Assembly: GCA_933822405.4 (NCBI GenBank)
Contig: CAKOGP040002402.1
Span: 8,370-72,369 of the forward strand
DNA length: 64,000 nucleotides
Source of the DNA: Cylindrotheca closterium
Taxonomy: Eukaryota; Bacillariophyta; Bacillariophyceae; Bacillariales; Bacillariaceae
Direction: 5' to 3'
The notes under the pieces are model-generated. The model saw only the letters and a program-made list of their open reading frames with translations. It was not told where the DNA came from and did not search any database. Below are positions 40,777 through 52,938 of the stretch, in pieces. The position numbers were made by a program, and so were the translations under genes. Position 1 is the first letter of the stretch, and each line of letters starts with the position of its first letter.

Positions 40777-43700
40777 ATGATGGCCTCAGACGATCCACAA
40801 CAAGGATGGAAGCGCTTGCTTTCCAACTTCTCCAAAACAGATATTGTGGATCTTGAGAGCGCCAAATCCTTGCAATCATTGCATCGAAAAGCCTACAGCA
40901 AAGTCTATCGCAATCAAATGAATCAACGGACTTTCTTTTTGATATCCGTAGTAGCGTGGATGGAGTCTTGCAATTGGTTTGAAGACGATCCGGCAACTGG
41001 AAGAGTCTACGTGGATCTGGCCTCTGTCATTGAAGATATCTCGAATACGGATTCCATGGTATCTTGGATGATCCCCTCTGTCACCCATGTTCCAAACTTG
41101 GGACGAGCCTTTGATCCAAAGCAAGCATGGATTAGCTTTTGGATGGGGTACTATGATCAATGCAATGAAGCAGTGGAAGAAGGTCCACCAAAAGCCAAAA
41201 AGATTCGGATGGCTTCTTCTTCCCCTAGGACCAGCAAGACGCAAGAGAGTAAACACGGTTTGCCCTGCACCTTGCTCATGATTGCACTCTTGTATAAACA
41301 AGAAGTATCATCATCCACTTCGACAAACATTAATTGGGATCAATTTCATGAATCGGTCTTTCGATCACTGTCGCCACGATTCAAATACACCAAGGAATAT
41401 ACCAACTCGGGACTCTTTTTATTTGGACTACACTGCATTCTTAGCAACATCAAGATTGATGATTTGAATCCATTGGGACTCTTTCAAAAGTACTTGGTAT
41501 CATTGGGGTACGTGGTCATCATGATGGTTGCGAATGTAGAATGAATTTGTCTTGTACACTAACTTTTGCTCCTTTTTTTGGTCGTCCCAACCCAATATTA
41601 GCTTCTCCCCACTAAGCGACGCCATCTTGCAAGTCTATCTGGAACAGCACGATGGTTTGAACAAGTACGCTCTGCGGGCTTCCATTTGCGAAGACCTTCT
41701 CGAAACTATCTACGAATCGGACGACATGGACGATGCGGCGGAAGTCAAACTCATTCATGCTTGTTCTACCTTTCTCAGTCAAGAATCGGCCACGCGATAC
41801 CTTGCCGATTTGTCCTCGCCGAAGGCTGCTGCTGCTGCTGCTGATGTTGCCGAATCACGCAAACGAGATCGCTCTTCAGAAATTCCATCTCGTATTGGGA
41901 GTCCTGGATATCCCGTTATCGTGCAGGCTGAATTGTATCTACAACAGCAACGAGAAGAAGACGCCATTGAATTGGTTTCTTTATTGGAATCCAATACTAA
42001 CCTTGATCCAGTCACTGTGGACCAAGGATGGTTGACCATTTTTCAGCACTTTTTTAATCAAGGAGACATGTTTTTGGAGCGCAATTTTGTATCCTCTCCG
42101 GAATACTGTCGTAAGCGCGATCTCTTGTTCTTTGCGGCGGAAAAAATGGGGCCCTTGGGACGGCATTCCATGTTTTCCTTTTACTTGGACTTGCACAATG
42201 AAATGGTTGCGAGTCCCGTTGCGACACCCGATGAGGTGCACTATGTGGAAATTGCCTGCCAACAAACACTACTCCGATTGGTCTACAAGGCTTGCGGATT
42301 GCGATCCTCCACAATTGAGTATTTCTTTTCCGAGACTGGTCGTCAATGGCCCAGCTTGGTCCCTCCTGGCGATGGCGATTGGAAGCTCATGAATTTGGAA
42401 CAATGGGTGGCCGACTTTTTGATTCGCATTCCAGAAATTCCCGAATCCTTGAAGATGCAAGATGCCTCATTTGGTGGCAAGGTCGATTTGCGCAGATTCA
42501 TGACACTGTTACAAAACACGGACCGTCCGGCGGAGGAACCAATCTTGATTGAACCTGAGGAGGCTCCCACGCGAGATTTGCAAGACAGCACTACTGCTAA
42601 CGACATGGCCCAAAATGCTCTGCCTCCACTTGCAGCTCCTGCTGAAACGAAAGAGCCAGAACCATTCCAAGATGTGGGGCCATCGCCCTCTGCGGCTGCG
42701 GGCATTAGTGGTCTTCTTTTTGCTGCCCAGGCTCCAGTACACTCGGACGAGGAGCAAGAGGACGAGACTTTGGGATACGGCCAATCTACAATGGGAGAAG
42801 CTGCCGCACAACAAGAGGATTCGTATGGAAAGCTTGGTGTCAACATGTATGCCCCTACCAACGTGGCTCAAGACTATGATGACGACGATGAATCGGAAGA
42901 AGAGATAATCCAAGCGGATGAGTATGCAGACGAAGACAATCAAGAAGAAAAGGGTGGGGACTCTGATGTTATTGTTCTGGACGACACGTCAGAAGAAGAA
43001 GAAGAAGAAATTGCTCCGGACAGCGACCAAGATGTAGAGGAAGAGGAGGAAGATGTTGATGATGTCGCTTCGGCCGGGGATGTCTACGATGATGAAAGCG
43101 AAGCAGAGGTCCTCGCTCCTCCTTTTGTGCCTCTACAACATGAGGAAGGCAGCCGAGGCGACGACGACGATCAGCCTGTTGGAAGTGAGGAAGAAGATGA
43201 CGATGAAGGTGACGACCATGACGACGACAATGGAGCAGCTGCTGCCATGGAAGCATCAAACTCACCCAGTATGTCGTTTGATGACGGCGGCGAGGACGAT
43301 GTTGAAGTTATCGGCAGCTCCCCAGAGAAGGCTTCGGCAAACCTGTCTGCCGACGACAAGAGAGCTGACAGTGACGATGTAGAAGCCGTTGATAGCTCCC
43401 CAGATAAGGCCTTAGCTGCGGCAAACCTGTCTGCCGAAGACAAGGGGGCCGACAGTGACGAAACCGAAGACATCGATAATGATGAGGATGACGATGATGA
43501 GAAGGGAAGGTCTGTAAGCAAAGCTGATTTAGGTGATACTACTGAAGATGAAGGGGATGAGAAGGGCACTGGAGCAGCCAATAAGGCGGCGGCAGCAAGC
43601 AGACGTGAAGATGCTATGGCTGTGGCAACCGAATATGCATCGCAGATTGAAGAAGGGTATGAGCCCGAAGACACGCATGGATACACGGAAGAAGAAGTTT

Positions 43701-46700
43701 CCGAAGCGATGCACACCGAGGATGAGGAAGAAGATCGTCGGAAAAAGGAAGAAGCCAATCGTGTCACCATTCAAGAGGAACCAGAAGTAATTGTACCTGT
43801 GAAACCAGTAGATCACAAAGTGGGAAATTCTTCCGATGACATGGACGCTGACGATGAACACACTGAGCAGGAAGAAGATCTTGGTGCAGAGTCCTCGGAG
43901 CTTGAAGAACATGGCGACGGGCCAACACCAGTGAAAAAGTACTCTCCAGAGCCACCAAGAGCTCGAGGTGACACGACTACTTTGTGGCAATACGCTCAAA
44001 CCGCTCAACGTCAGCACGAGGAAACATTGATGCAAGATGGCAAGGGCAAATCAGTTGGTTTCGAGGAGGGAACCAAGAAGGGAGACGACGACGATTCAAA
44101 GAAGAGATCAAAGTCAGACGATAGCGACGACGAAGGCGGTGAAGCTGGAACGGAATCGAACACTGTGTATACCACCGAAACTGCAGAGGCGGAGCCTGCA
44201 AAAGATTCGGAGGATGACATGTCAGAGGAAATGACTGCTCCAGAAGATACGGAGGAAAAGCATAGCAAGAGTACGGGTGCAATGGATGCTAGTTTTGGTG
44301 CCCGTGGCGTACAAGCAGACGATGAAGCTGACACTGCAGACGACTCACCCGAGGTTCCCAGAGACGATGCACATGTGGAATCACCGAAGGATGATGTAGC
44401 TATGGACGACGACAACAAAGGTGAAGAGAAGACTGGAGGCGCTGAAGGTGAAACTCCTGCCAAAGAAGAAAAAGCAATTGCTGAAGAATTGACTGCAGCA
44501 TCTTCGGATGCACAGGAGGAAGCTGCTTTCTTGGATAAATCCATCAATGACGTCGCTATTGTCACTGAAGCTGTTGGTGCTTCTGAAAGCAAAACTTCAG
44601 ACAATGTCCAAGGCCCCTTGAATGACGACGATGAGCTATCAGGCGAGGCTGAGACAGAGGCACCAAATAAAGCGGCTGTGGCCGACGAAACTACCGAGAC
44701 AGGAACCGCTGAAATCCCTGAGAGTCCTGAAGAAGATCTGGTCTCTACTTCGAACGATGAAGTCGAAGCTCTGGCAAAAGACGAGATGCTGGCCGCTCCG
44801 ATCATTGATACTGCGGAAGATGATATTGCGTCCACTGCGATTGATGAAGCCGAAGCGTCAGCAGAAGCTGAGATCTCGCCCGCTGCAGAAACGAATGAAG
44901 AATCAGATGAGAAAAATGCCGAGCTTGCCAGTGATAAAATTGAAGAAGACACCGCCAATCCAGAATCTACGCCCACAAAGGACCCCACAGAAGGCTATAA
45001 CAACGGAAGTAAGGAGGATAAAGAAGCCTCTGTGATCAACGAAAGTTCGGATAATAAAACCTGTAATGTTGCCGACGACGCCACAGGCGATGACATCAAG
45101 GCAGATGTTTCGAATGTTGCTAGTGTTGCAAGCAATGATGAAGAGATTGATGGAGATGAAGGACCGCTGGAAGACGAACAAAGTGACGAACCGGTACCTT
45201 TGGAAGCGGAAATTGCAGAAGATGCCGCAGACCAAATGGTCATTGTAAAGAGTAACGAGACCGAAATGGACATGATGGATGTGGCCGAAGGAGATCAACA
45301 TCAAGTCGCAATGGCAGAATCAAATGTGCAAGACGACGAGCCACAAGAAGACAAGATGGTTGAGGACGAAGACGATGTCCAGATGGGCGATGCTGCTGCC
45401 CCTGGAGATGAAATGCAGGTGGACGACGAAGCTAGAAGCACGGATGATATTGATATGCAAAGCTACGTGGCGGACGATGCTGATATGGCAGAAGATATTC
45501 AGGATCTAGAGAAGATGGAAGATGCGCCAATGATCGACACAGCCAATCTGACCGACGAGGCTATGAACGAGCAATCCATGGAAGATGCCAATATCGTAGC
45601 ATCAGCACCAGCACCAGCTGTACCAAAGGAAGACGAAGGAGAGCAGGACCAGGAGGAGCAAGAAAACGAAAACGAAGTGGGTCAAGAGCAGGAGGAAGAC
45701 GACGCAGAAGAAGAGGAGAAAGAAGTCGCCTATGCTGGAAAGAGTGACGAAGAGGAAGACGAAAGAGAGGAGGACGAGCCCGTTGCCCAGCCTCCTGCCA
45801 AAGCCACACGACAAAGCTCCCGTTTGATTGCATCTAAAGAGGAGGCCGAAAGTGAAGAGGAGGCCGAAAGTGAAGAGGACGAGCCAGTTTCCCAGCCTCC
45901 TGCCAGAGCCACAAGAAGAAGCTCCCGTTCAGTGGCATCCAAAGAGGAAGCCGAAAGTGATGAGGACGAGCCAGCCGCCAAGCCTCCTGTCCGAGCCACA
46001 CGACGAAGCTCACGGTCAGTGGCGTCGAAAGAGGAAGCTGAAAGTGAGGAGGAAGGGCCAGCCGCCAAGCCTCCTGCCGGAGCCACGCGACGAAGCTCCC
46101 GTTCTGTTGCATCTACAGAAAGTGTCGAAAGCGCGACACCCACGAGAAGCACACGCTCACGAGGAAAAGAGACAGATGACGCGGACGACTCTGATGAAGG
46201 TTCAGTTCAATCCACTTCCAGCAGGCGAAAAACTACCAGGGCAACAAGAGCTGTAACGAAAAACTCTCCAGCTCGAAGTACACGAAGCACGAGAAGCAAA
46301 ACTTCAGTATCCACCAGAAGCACTAGAAAATCAAGCAGAGCAAAGCTCGAGCCTCCTGTCATTGATGAGAATGCCGAAGCCGATCAAGATGGCAGGCCAG
46401 AAGTTATTTTGACAACAGTGATGGACGACCAGGAAAGAGATACGAAACTAGACGATGACGAGGAAGAAAATACAAAAGCAGACGAGGACGAGCAATCGGT
46501 CATGACCGAAGCTAGCCATTCGTCCTCAAAACGAAGCCGTTCGACTCGAAGCACTCGAGGCAAAAAGGCTGCAGAAGAAGTCGAAGAAGAGGATGATGAT
46601 GATGCGGGCTCCAAGAATACTCGTTCATCTCGGCGAAGTACTCGTTCCAGAAAGGTAAAGGATCCTGTGGAAGAAGAGGAGGATGCAGAATCTGACAAGG

Positions 46701-47299
46701 AAGAAGTCAAGGAGGAAGAACCAGAACCCAAGCGGCGTGCGACGCGTCGGTCCAGTAGGAGTGCAAAGAAAGAAGACAGCGATGATGAAGAGGATGATGA
46801 CCAGTCTATTGCATCTACTATCAGCCGCACCCGTCGATCCACCAGAGGTTCCAAGAAGAAGCAACTCCCGGATATTCCTGAAGACGAGTCCATCGCATCC
46901 ACTGTTAGCCGCACCAGACGATCCACCAGAGGTTCCAAGAAGGCAGCGGCAGAATCTACCGATGATGATGAAGCCCAGTCTGTGGCTTCTACAGCAAGCC
47001 GCACTCGGCGATCCACCAGGGGCGCCAAGAAGAAGGCTGATGATTCTGAAGATGAGACTCAATCTGTGACGTCTACTGCTAGCCGAACGCGTCGATCCAC
47101 TCGAGGAAGAAAGAAGAAAGCAGCAGAACAAGACGACGACGAGGATGACGATGACGACCAATCCCTGGCATCTACTGCCAGCCGCAGCACACGACGATCT
47201 GGTCGGTCTTCCAAGAAGGGCGACGAAGTATCATCTCCTGCGAAACGAACTCGTTCCACCAGGGCTGCACCAGCTCGTAAAACGAGAAGCAGAAAGTAA
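40777..47299 (+). CDS. 2,142-aa acidic/basic repeat protein, probably nuclear (hypothetical)
   Basis: Two exons, 40777-41507 and 41602-47299, joined over a 94-bp intron (GTACGT...TATTAG). Residues 1 to about 600 are globular, with helix-rich segments such as KAYSKVYRNQMNQRTFFLIS and AELYLQQQREEDAIELVSLL; I recognise no domain. From about residue 640 to 1,660 the chain is extremely acidic, with long Asp/Glu runs. It then changes to repeats: four units of a Pro/Arg/Ser type (ATRRSSRSVASKEEAESEE, DNA 45790-46125) and a C-terminal basic region with five units of SRTRRSTRGSKKK type (46815-47220). The final 40 residues are Arg/Lys-rich. Such a split of acidic and basic halves suggests a chromatin, histone-binding or nucleolar scaffold. 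The start could be either of two adjacent Met codons. Confidence 0.82.
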
Positions 47300-47540
47300 G
47301 CAATAATATGATCGGAAGCAACACTGGCCCCTCGTGTTGATCCAATGGTACCATTGCCTATAAGTATCAACGTATAAAAGCATGAAATATATAAAGCCAA
47401 GGAAAAAAAGAGATAGTCCTACCGGTATGAGAGAAATATGCATTTATTATTTGATCTTTGAAATCTACTACGAATAGTTTCTTCTATTCATTCCTCATGC
47501 GCCAAATCAAATGGCCATGTGTGCCATGTATACCTACTTC

Positions 47541-49753
47541 CTAAAAGGCACCCACCATGTCCATATCTTGAGTCGCCAAGATATCGTAAACACAGTCCTT
47601 TTGGTCAAGGGGATCCTTGAGTTTCGAACAAACCGCTTCCGCTTCGGCCTCCGTAATGGACGACTCGGCCAAACGACGAGCACGATCCCCACGAGGATCC
47701 TCCGGCTCAATGCACAGTTCTGGGAATTGAGGAGTGGAGGATTCGTGAAAGATGTGTCCATCCGAAGGAATGACTTGCCACTCTTGTCCAAGATCAGTAA
47801 AGTCATTCAACACTGTGGAACCATCCCGTGCCAAAGTGGCTCCAGTCTTGAAATGACCCAACAATCCAGCCGTGTTGCCAAAGGCTTCTTCGGAAGCATT
47901 TTCAAATTCGACCTTGAGGAATTCCTTGAAACTGGAAACGATAATCTTGGGTCCTTTATCATTGCCAAAGGCCGAACTCAAGTCAATCTCAAAGCTATTC
48001 TTGTGGGAATGGACCTTTTTGGAGTGACCTTTGACTGGGAATCCTCCGAGGGTATCAATTTCGGCTTGATATTCATAATTGATCCAATAATGGAAGGAAT
48101 AATCTTCTGGATCGGCGGATCCTTGTAGTTCGAGAATGTCAGTTCCAATCCGAATGGCCACGGATTGAATGTAGGACCAGTAACGGACCAACTTGGCACG
48201 AATGTGAATGTCCAATCCTAGACCCTTGGCAAAATTTGGATCCTTGACCAGGACCATGTCGCACTGTCCGTGGAATTCGTAGTGTTCGTTTTGCCAAGTC
48301 TTGACTGTAGTAGTAGTTGTTGTTTGGGTGGAATCGAATGGAATGGAATAGAAGAATACAAGAATTAGATGGGATGGAATGGAATAGAAGAATACACGAA
48401 TTAGAATCGAATTGAAAACGTTCGAATTCAATGATCAGGGCAAGACAGGTATGTATGCGTGTATGCGTCTGTATATATGTATGCAAGAAACTTACAGTGA
48501 GGATCTCCCAAGACAGATGGGTTGGATGCAGTGTCAGAGGTTTCCGTTTCCGAGGTTTCCGTTTCCGAGGTTTCCGTTTCCGATTTCGAGGTTTCCGTTT
48601 CAGAGGTTTCTGTTTCCGTTTCCGAGGTTTCCTTGTCACCACCGTCACCAAAATTGGTAACGGTTTGAAGGTTACCAGAGGATTCCGCATTTTCAATTTC
48701 CCGCACTTGAGTATCGGAAAGCGAATTGACAAAGACAGTGGAGTAATCCGCTTCCGATGCCTCCAGACGCAACATGCCGAGATCGTAGATCGCACCTTTT
48801 GTATCCATGGCGAGGGAGACATAATCTTCAATCGAGTTACCAGCCTCGAGACCTTCATCCAGATATTTTAGGTATTCATCCTTGTAGATAGTACTGTAGG
48901 TACCAAGATTGGAACCCTCTGGAACAAAGAACTCGAATTTGCCAGGTGTATCGTCACTGGGAAAGAATCCCAAGGCCTCGAAATTTTCTTGATCTGGAGG
49001 AGAGGAAATGTCAAGATTGACAATGCCATTGAACACGTACCCAGTATTTGCGAGCTCTGTGGAGATATCCGCCTTTGTGATGGTATTGGCGTTGAATACA
49101 TCACGATCCTGATTGAGTTTGAATGATTGAATGAAGGAATGAATGAGCGGACCAAGTTTTACAGCAAATTGTGTTGACACATAGAGTAGCATAATCAATC
49201 AATGACATGCACATACCTCATCTGTCAACAAAATCATATTCTTGAACATTGTTCCACAAGTAGTAGTGAGTTCGTGTCCGCTAATGGTGGCAGGAGTGTT
49301 TTCAATCCCCATGAGAATACCAAGATAAGGATCTTCCACTCCACCAAGGACTCTCCAAGAGCCCATGACTTCAGCCAGCTCATCCGTAGTTGCTGGAACA
49401 CTCCATGTCATGGCATCCACACATCCATGAAAGGCAAAACCAGTCTCTTTGTTTTGTGCTGCTCCAAATCCATGAGAACAGACAAAGATCCGATCGTAAT
49501 TCTTGACTCGATAGTCCGAGACAAGCATGGGCATGACTTGATTGGCCAAAAAGTCTTGTTCGAACATCATGCTGCCAGATTCGTCCACCACGAGACTCAG
49601 CAAGGCGCAATCGTCGACTCCGGTCAAACTTGCGGAATGATCAAACTTGTCCGTTGGGATTTCCAGAACTGCCGAAGCTGTGTTTACAAGAAGAAGAAGC
49701 ACAACGAAGGACGACAAGACGAGTGTCTTGGAATTGGGATTCGTTGCCATCAT
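47541..49753 (-). CDS. Secreted vWA-vWD (GDPH) protein, copy 1
   Basis: Three exons on the minus strand, 49753-49217, 49108-48496 and 48304-47541, encode 637 aa; introns are 108 and 191 bp. Signal peptide at residues 1-28 (VVLLLLVNTASA). The von Willebrand A domain carries the metal-site motif DESGS within LSLVVDESGSMMFEQDF, and ILLTDE at the exon 1/2 junction. A Glu/Thr/Ser hexapeptide-like repeat (ETSETETETSETETS) links to a vWD domain with GDPH-FKTWQNEHYEFHGQC (exon 2/3 junction), GTDILELQG and GLLGHF. The protein ends CVYDILATQDMDMVGAF. GDPH-vWD proteins are reported among adhesive trail proteins of raphid diatoms (established for that group). Predicted extracellular and calcium- or metal-dependent, possibly in adhesion or gliding. 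Confidence 0.88.
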
Positions 49754-50867
49754 GTGTATTGTATTGTATTGTTTTGTTTTGTTTTGTATTGTTGTTGTGA
49801 CTATTGTTGGTCTAATATATTTTGAGACGCGGTATTTTTGTTTGTCTGTTCTTGTTCTTTCTACAATAAGCTGTGCGGTAAAGTGTTTTGTGCTGTCTGA
49901 ACGCTAACTAACGAGTGTTGGAGAGATAGCAATGCAGGCAGGTGTGTCGTTTGCTGTCAATGTACTGGTAAGCCCGAACTACTAATAATTGCTTGGCTGG
50001 AGATTCGTATACTGTATTATTGTTTCTCAAACACAAGACATGCAATCGACAGGAAATCCAAAGTTAGTCAATGAATAAAGCCGCTCAGCGTTTCCAAGTT
50101 CCACGCATATTTCATGTGCACGTTATTGATTTTCGTGGTGTCCAAGCAGTCTGGAAACCTTCGTTTTCCCGAAAGTCTCCAAACACTATAAGTAAACTTC
50201 ACAAGATTCAAAAAACACTTATGGTGCATGTCCTTATATCCGTTGAACACTTATATTATAATGGATTTTCACCGGTTACGTGAAGTTTCGATTTTCCATC
50301 CACAGCACGCTCTACGTGAACCTCAATCTTGCCAAAGTGAACCCTCCTCGTTTCAAATCTCTCTGTGCAGTTTTTTTGGTTCGTGTTTTTTACAGTGGAA
50401 CATATATAATAATTAGACCTATTAATTTTAAACTGTGTACATTTTTGGCCACTTGTAAAAGTACACGAGTACACGAATAATAATAATAATACTGTATTAG
50501 GTAGTCGCAAACCAAGCCACGAAGAAGAAGATGATGATGATGCAAACACGATGAATGAAAGGCTGAGGAAGACAGTATACATACAAGAATAATATCGACA
50601 TTAGCAAGCTAGCATTTTTTAAAAGGATGCAATTTGAAATTGTACAGTATGTTTGTTATCAAGAGCATCTGGCATTGGTAAATTATGGCACGTGATAGGA
50701 ATAGATAGTCCTACTATTTTATATATTGTATAATAATTATATTTTTAGGATACTTGTTGCAATACGATACAGTAGTCCTAGGATATGTATATACTATAGA
50801 TTAGTGTTTGTTATTGCTGGTTCCTTCCCCATGTGTTGTTGGTTTTGCCCTAAAACAAGAGTATATT
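49754..50867. other. Spacer between the vWA-vWD pair
   Basis: About 1.1 kb with short TATTG repeats near 49757-49795 next to the copy 1 start. No gene seen; short frames at 50071-50582 are not supported. Confidence 0.4.
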
Positions 50868-52938
50868 TTAGAAAGCACCAATCATGTCAAGATCTTGTGT
50901 GGCCAAGACATCATAGACACAGTCCTTTCTTGAAAGAGGATCGTTCAAAGTCTTGCAAGCTTCCTCGGCTTGTTCAATAGTAATCCCGGACTCGGCCAAC
51001 CGACGGCGACGTTCGCCACGTGGGTCTTCAGGTTCCAAGCACTTTTCTGGGAATTGTGGGTGTTCCATGGCGTGGAACAACTTGGGTTCACTTGGAAGAA
51101 CTTGCCATTCGTGTCCGAGTTCGGCAAAGTCATTGAGGACGGTTTCTCCATCACGAGCCAAGGTCTTGCCAGAGTAGTAGTCTCCCAACAAACCAACAGA
51201 GGTTCCAAAGGCGGTAGAGCCACCCGAGAACTTGACGGCAACAAATTCCTTGTAGACTTGGATCTTGATGAATTCACCAGGGTACTTGGATCCCAAGTCA
51301 ATCTTGAAGATGCGCTTGTAGTTGGTAGAAGCTTCATGAGTGACTGGGAATTCAGCAATTCGATCCAGATCTCCTTGGTATTCGTAGTTGACCCAGTATT
51401 TGGCTTCTGGATCTTCCATGTCGCCATTGCCCTCAATTTCAATAATATCATTGCCAATGCGAATGGCAACGTTCTTGATGTAAGACCAGAATCGAACAAT
51501 CTTGGTACGGATTTGGACATCAATTCCCATGCCATCGGCAAAGGAAGGATTCTTGAGCATGACTAGATCGCACTGTCCGTGGTATTCGTAGTGCTCGTTT
51601 CTCCAGGTGGTAATGTGCGGGTCTCCATTTACCTCTGTGGTACGGCAGGGAGGGTTTAGGCAAACACAAGTGCCTACACAGTCAATCTCGTTGACCTTGA
51701 TGTCAATAAAGGCTTCGGCAAAGGCCTCAATGGCAACTTGATCAAGGTCTCGAAGGGCTTGACGAACAGGTCGAATGGACCAGATGGCTCCACGAGTCTC
51801 TTGGATGAGAGGAACGTAATGTTGGGGAGAGTTTCCATTGTATCCATCCGCGTAGAAACCATCCGGAGGGATGTCGGTGAGTTGTGTGGTCCAGGCACCG
51901 GAATGTCCAGATTCTCTGTGGACATTGGTGGAGAACCATTCGTTGGAAATGTCATAGACTTCAACTTCCTTACAAACTCGTCCAAAAAATGGATCATCTA
52001 CACAGTCTCCTTCCGCTGTGGTTGGATTATTAAGATTGGATTCGGGGTAGTTGACTCTCAAACCAATAATTGTTTCTTCCGTGTCTGGGATGGCCATGTC
52101 GACGTTGACAACTTCGTTGAGGATGTAACCATTGTTGGCCATGGCAGCTCGAACGGTTTGAATGGTGGCAGCTGGGTTCAAGTTATCGCGGTCCTGTACC
52201 GGTACAGTAGTGTGAATTGGTTGGTGTGGAGTTGGAGTTGGAATAGAGAAAAGGAGAATAGAGTAGAGTAGAGTAGAATACCATAGTTGTTAGAACGATC
52301 GTGTGCAACGCAGTAAGCAGTAAGCATGACAACGAGACAATACAATACAGTACAGTTCAATACAGTACAATACATACCTCATCCGTGACAAGAATAAAGT
52401 TCTTGTTAAAGACTCCGCAGTCTTGGTTGATGTTAATGACTCCACTCGTTCCCACAATCGATTCAGGAAGAGCATCTACTCCAGCAATAATGGCGTTGTA
52501 ACTATCTTCACCATCGCCTGACTTGGCGTTTTGCCAATCAGCAACGCTAGAATCATGAAGAGCATTGGCGTAACCACCGGAAAAGCCTTTGACTCCCACG
52601 GTGCATCCAAGCTCACGAAAGCCAAAGTTACCTGCAGGAGCGTTCAAATAGCCAAACCCAAAACTGCAGAAAAAGACGTGATCGTACTGGTATTCCTGTG
52701 AGTAGAGCAGGTTGGTCATTCTTGGGATGGCGTATTCCTGCATGAACTGTTGTTCGGTTTGCATGGAACCGGACTCATCCATGGCAATGGAAACCAAGGC
52801 ACATCGAGCATTCCCAGTTGGTGCAGTGCTGTAATCATACTTTGGAACCACTTCCTCAACGTCTCCAAAATCCAAAGCGGCGGAGGCTGTTCCCGCTACT
52901 AAGGAAGCAGCTAGAAATAGAGTTGCTTTGGAATTCAT
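50868..52938 (-). CDS. Secreted vWA-vWD (GDPH) protein, copy 2
   Basis: Two exons on the minus strand, 52938-52378 and 52193-50868, encode 628 aa; intron 184 bp (GTATGT...TACAG) at the same place as intron 1 of copy 1. The second intron of copy 1 is absent, so the vWD start is uninterrupted (GDPHITTWRNEHYEYHGQC). Signal peptide MNSKATLFLAASLVAGTASA. The vWA metal site is DESGS in VSIAMDESGSMQTEQQF. The linker here is Cys-rich (DCVGTCVCLNPPC) instead of the Glu/Thr repeat of copy 1. The ending CVYDVLATQDLDMIGAF matches copy 1 closely. Upstream in-frame codons (to 53262) exist but lack a signal peptide, so the start at 52938 is preferred. Likely extracellular and adhesive; inference from family. 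Confidence 0.9.
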
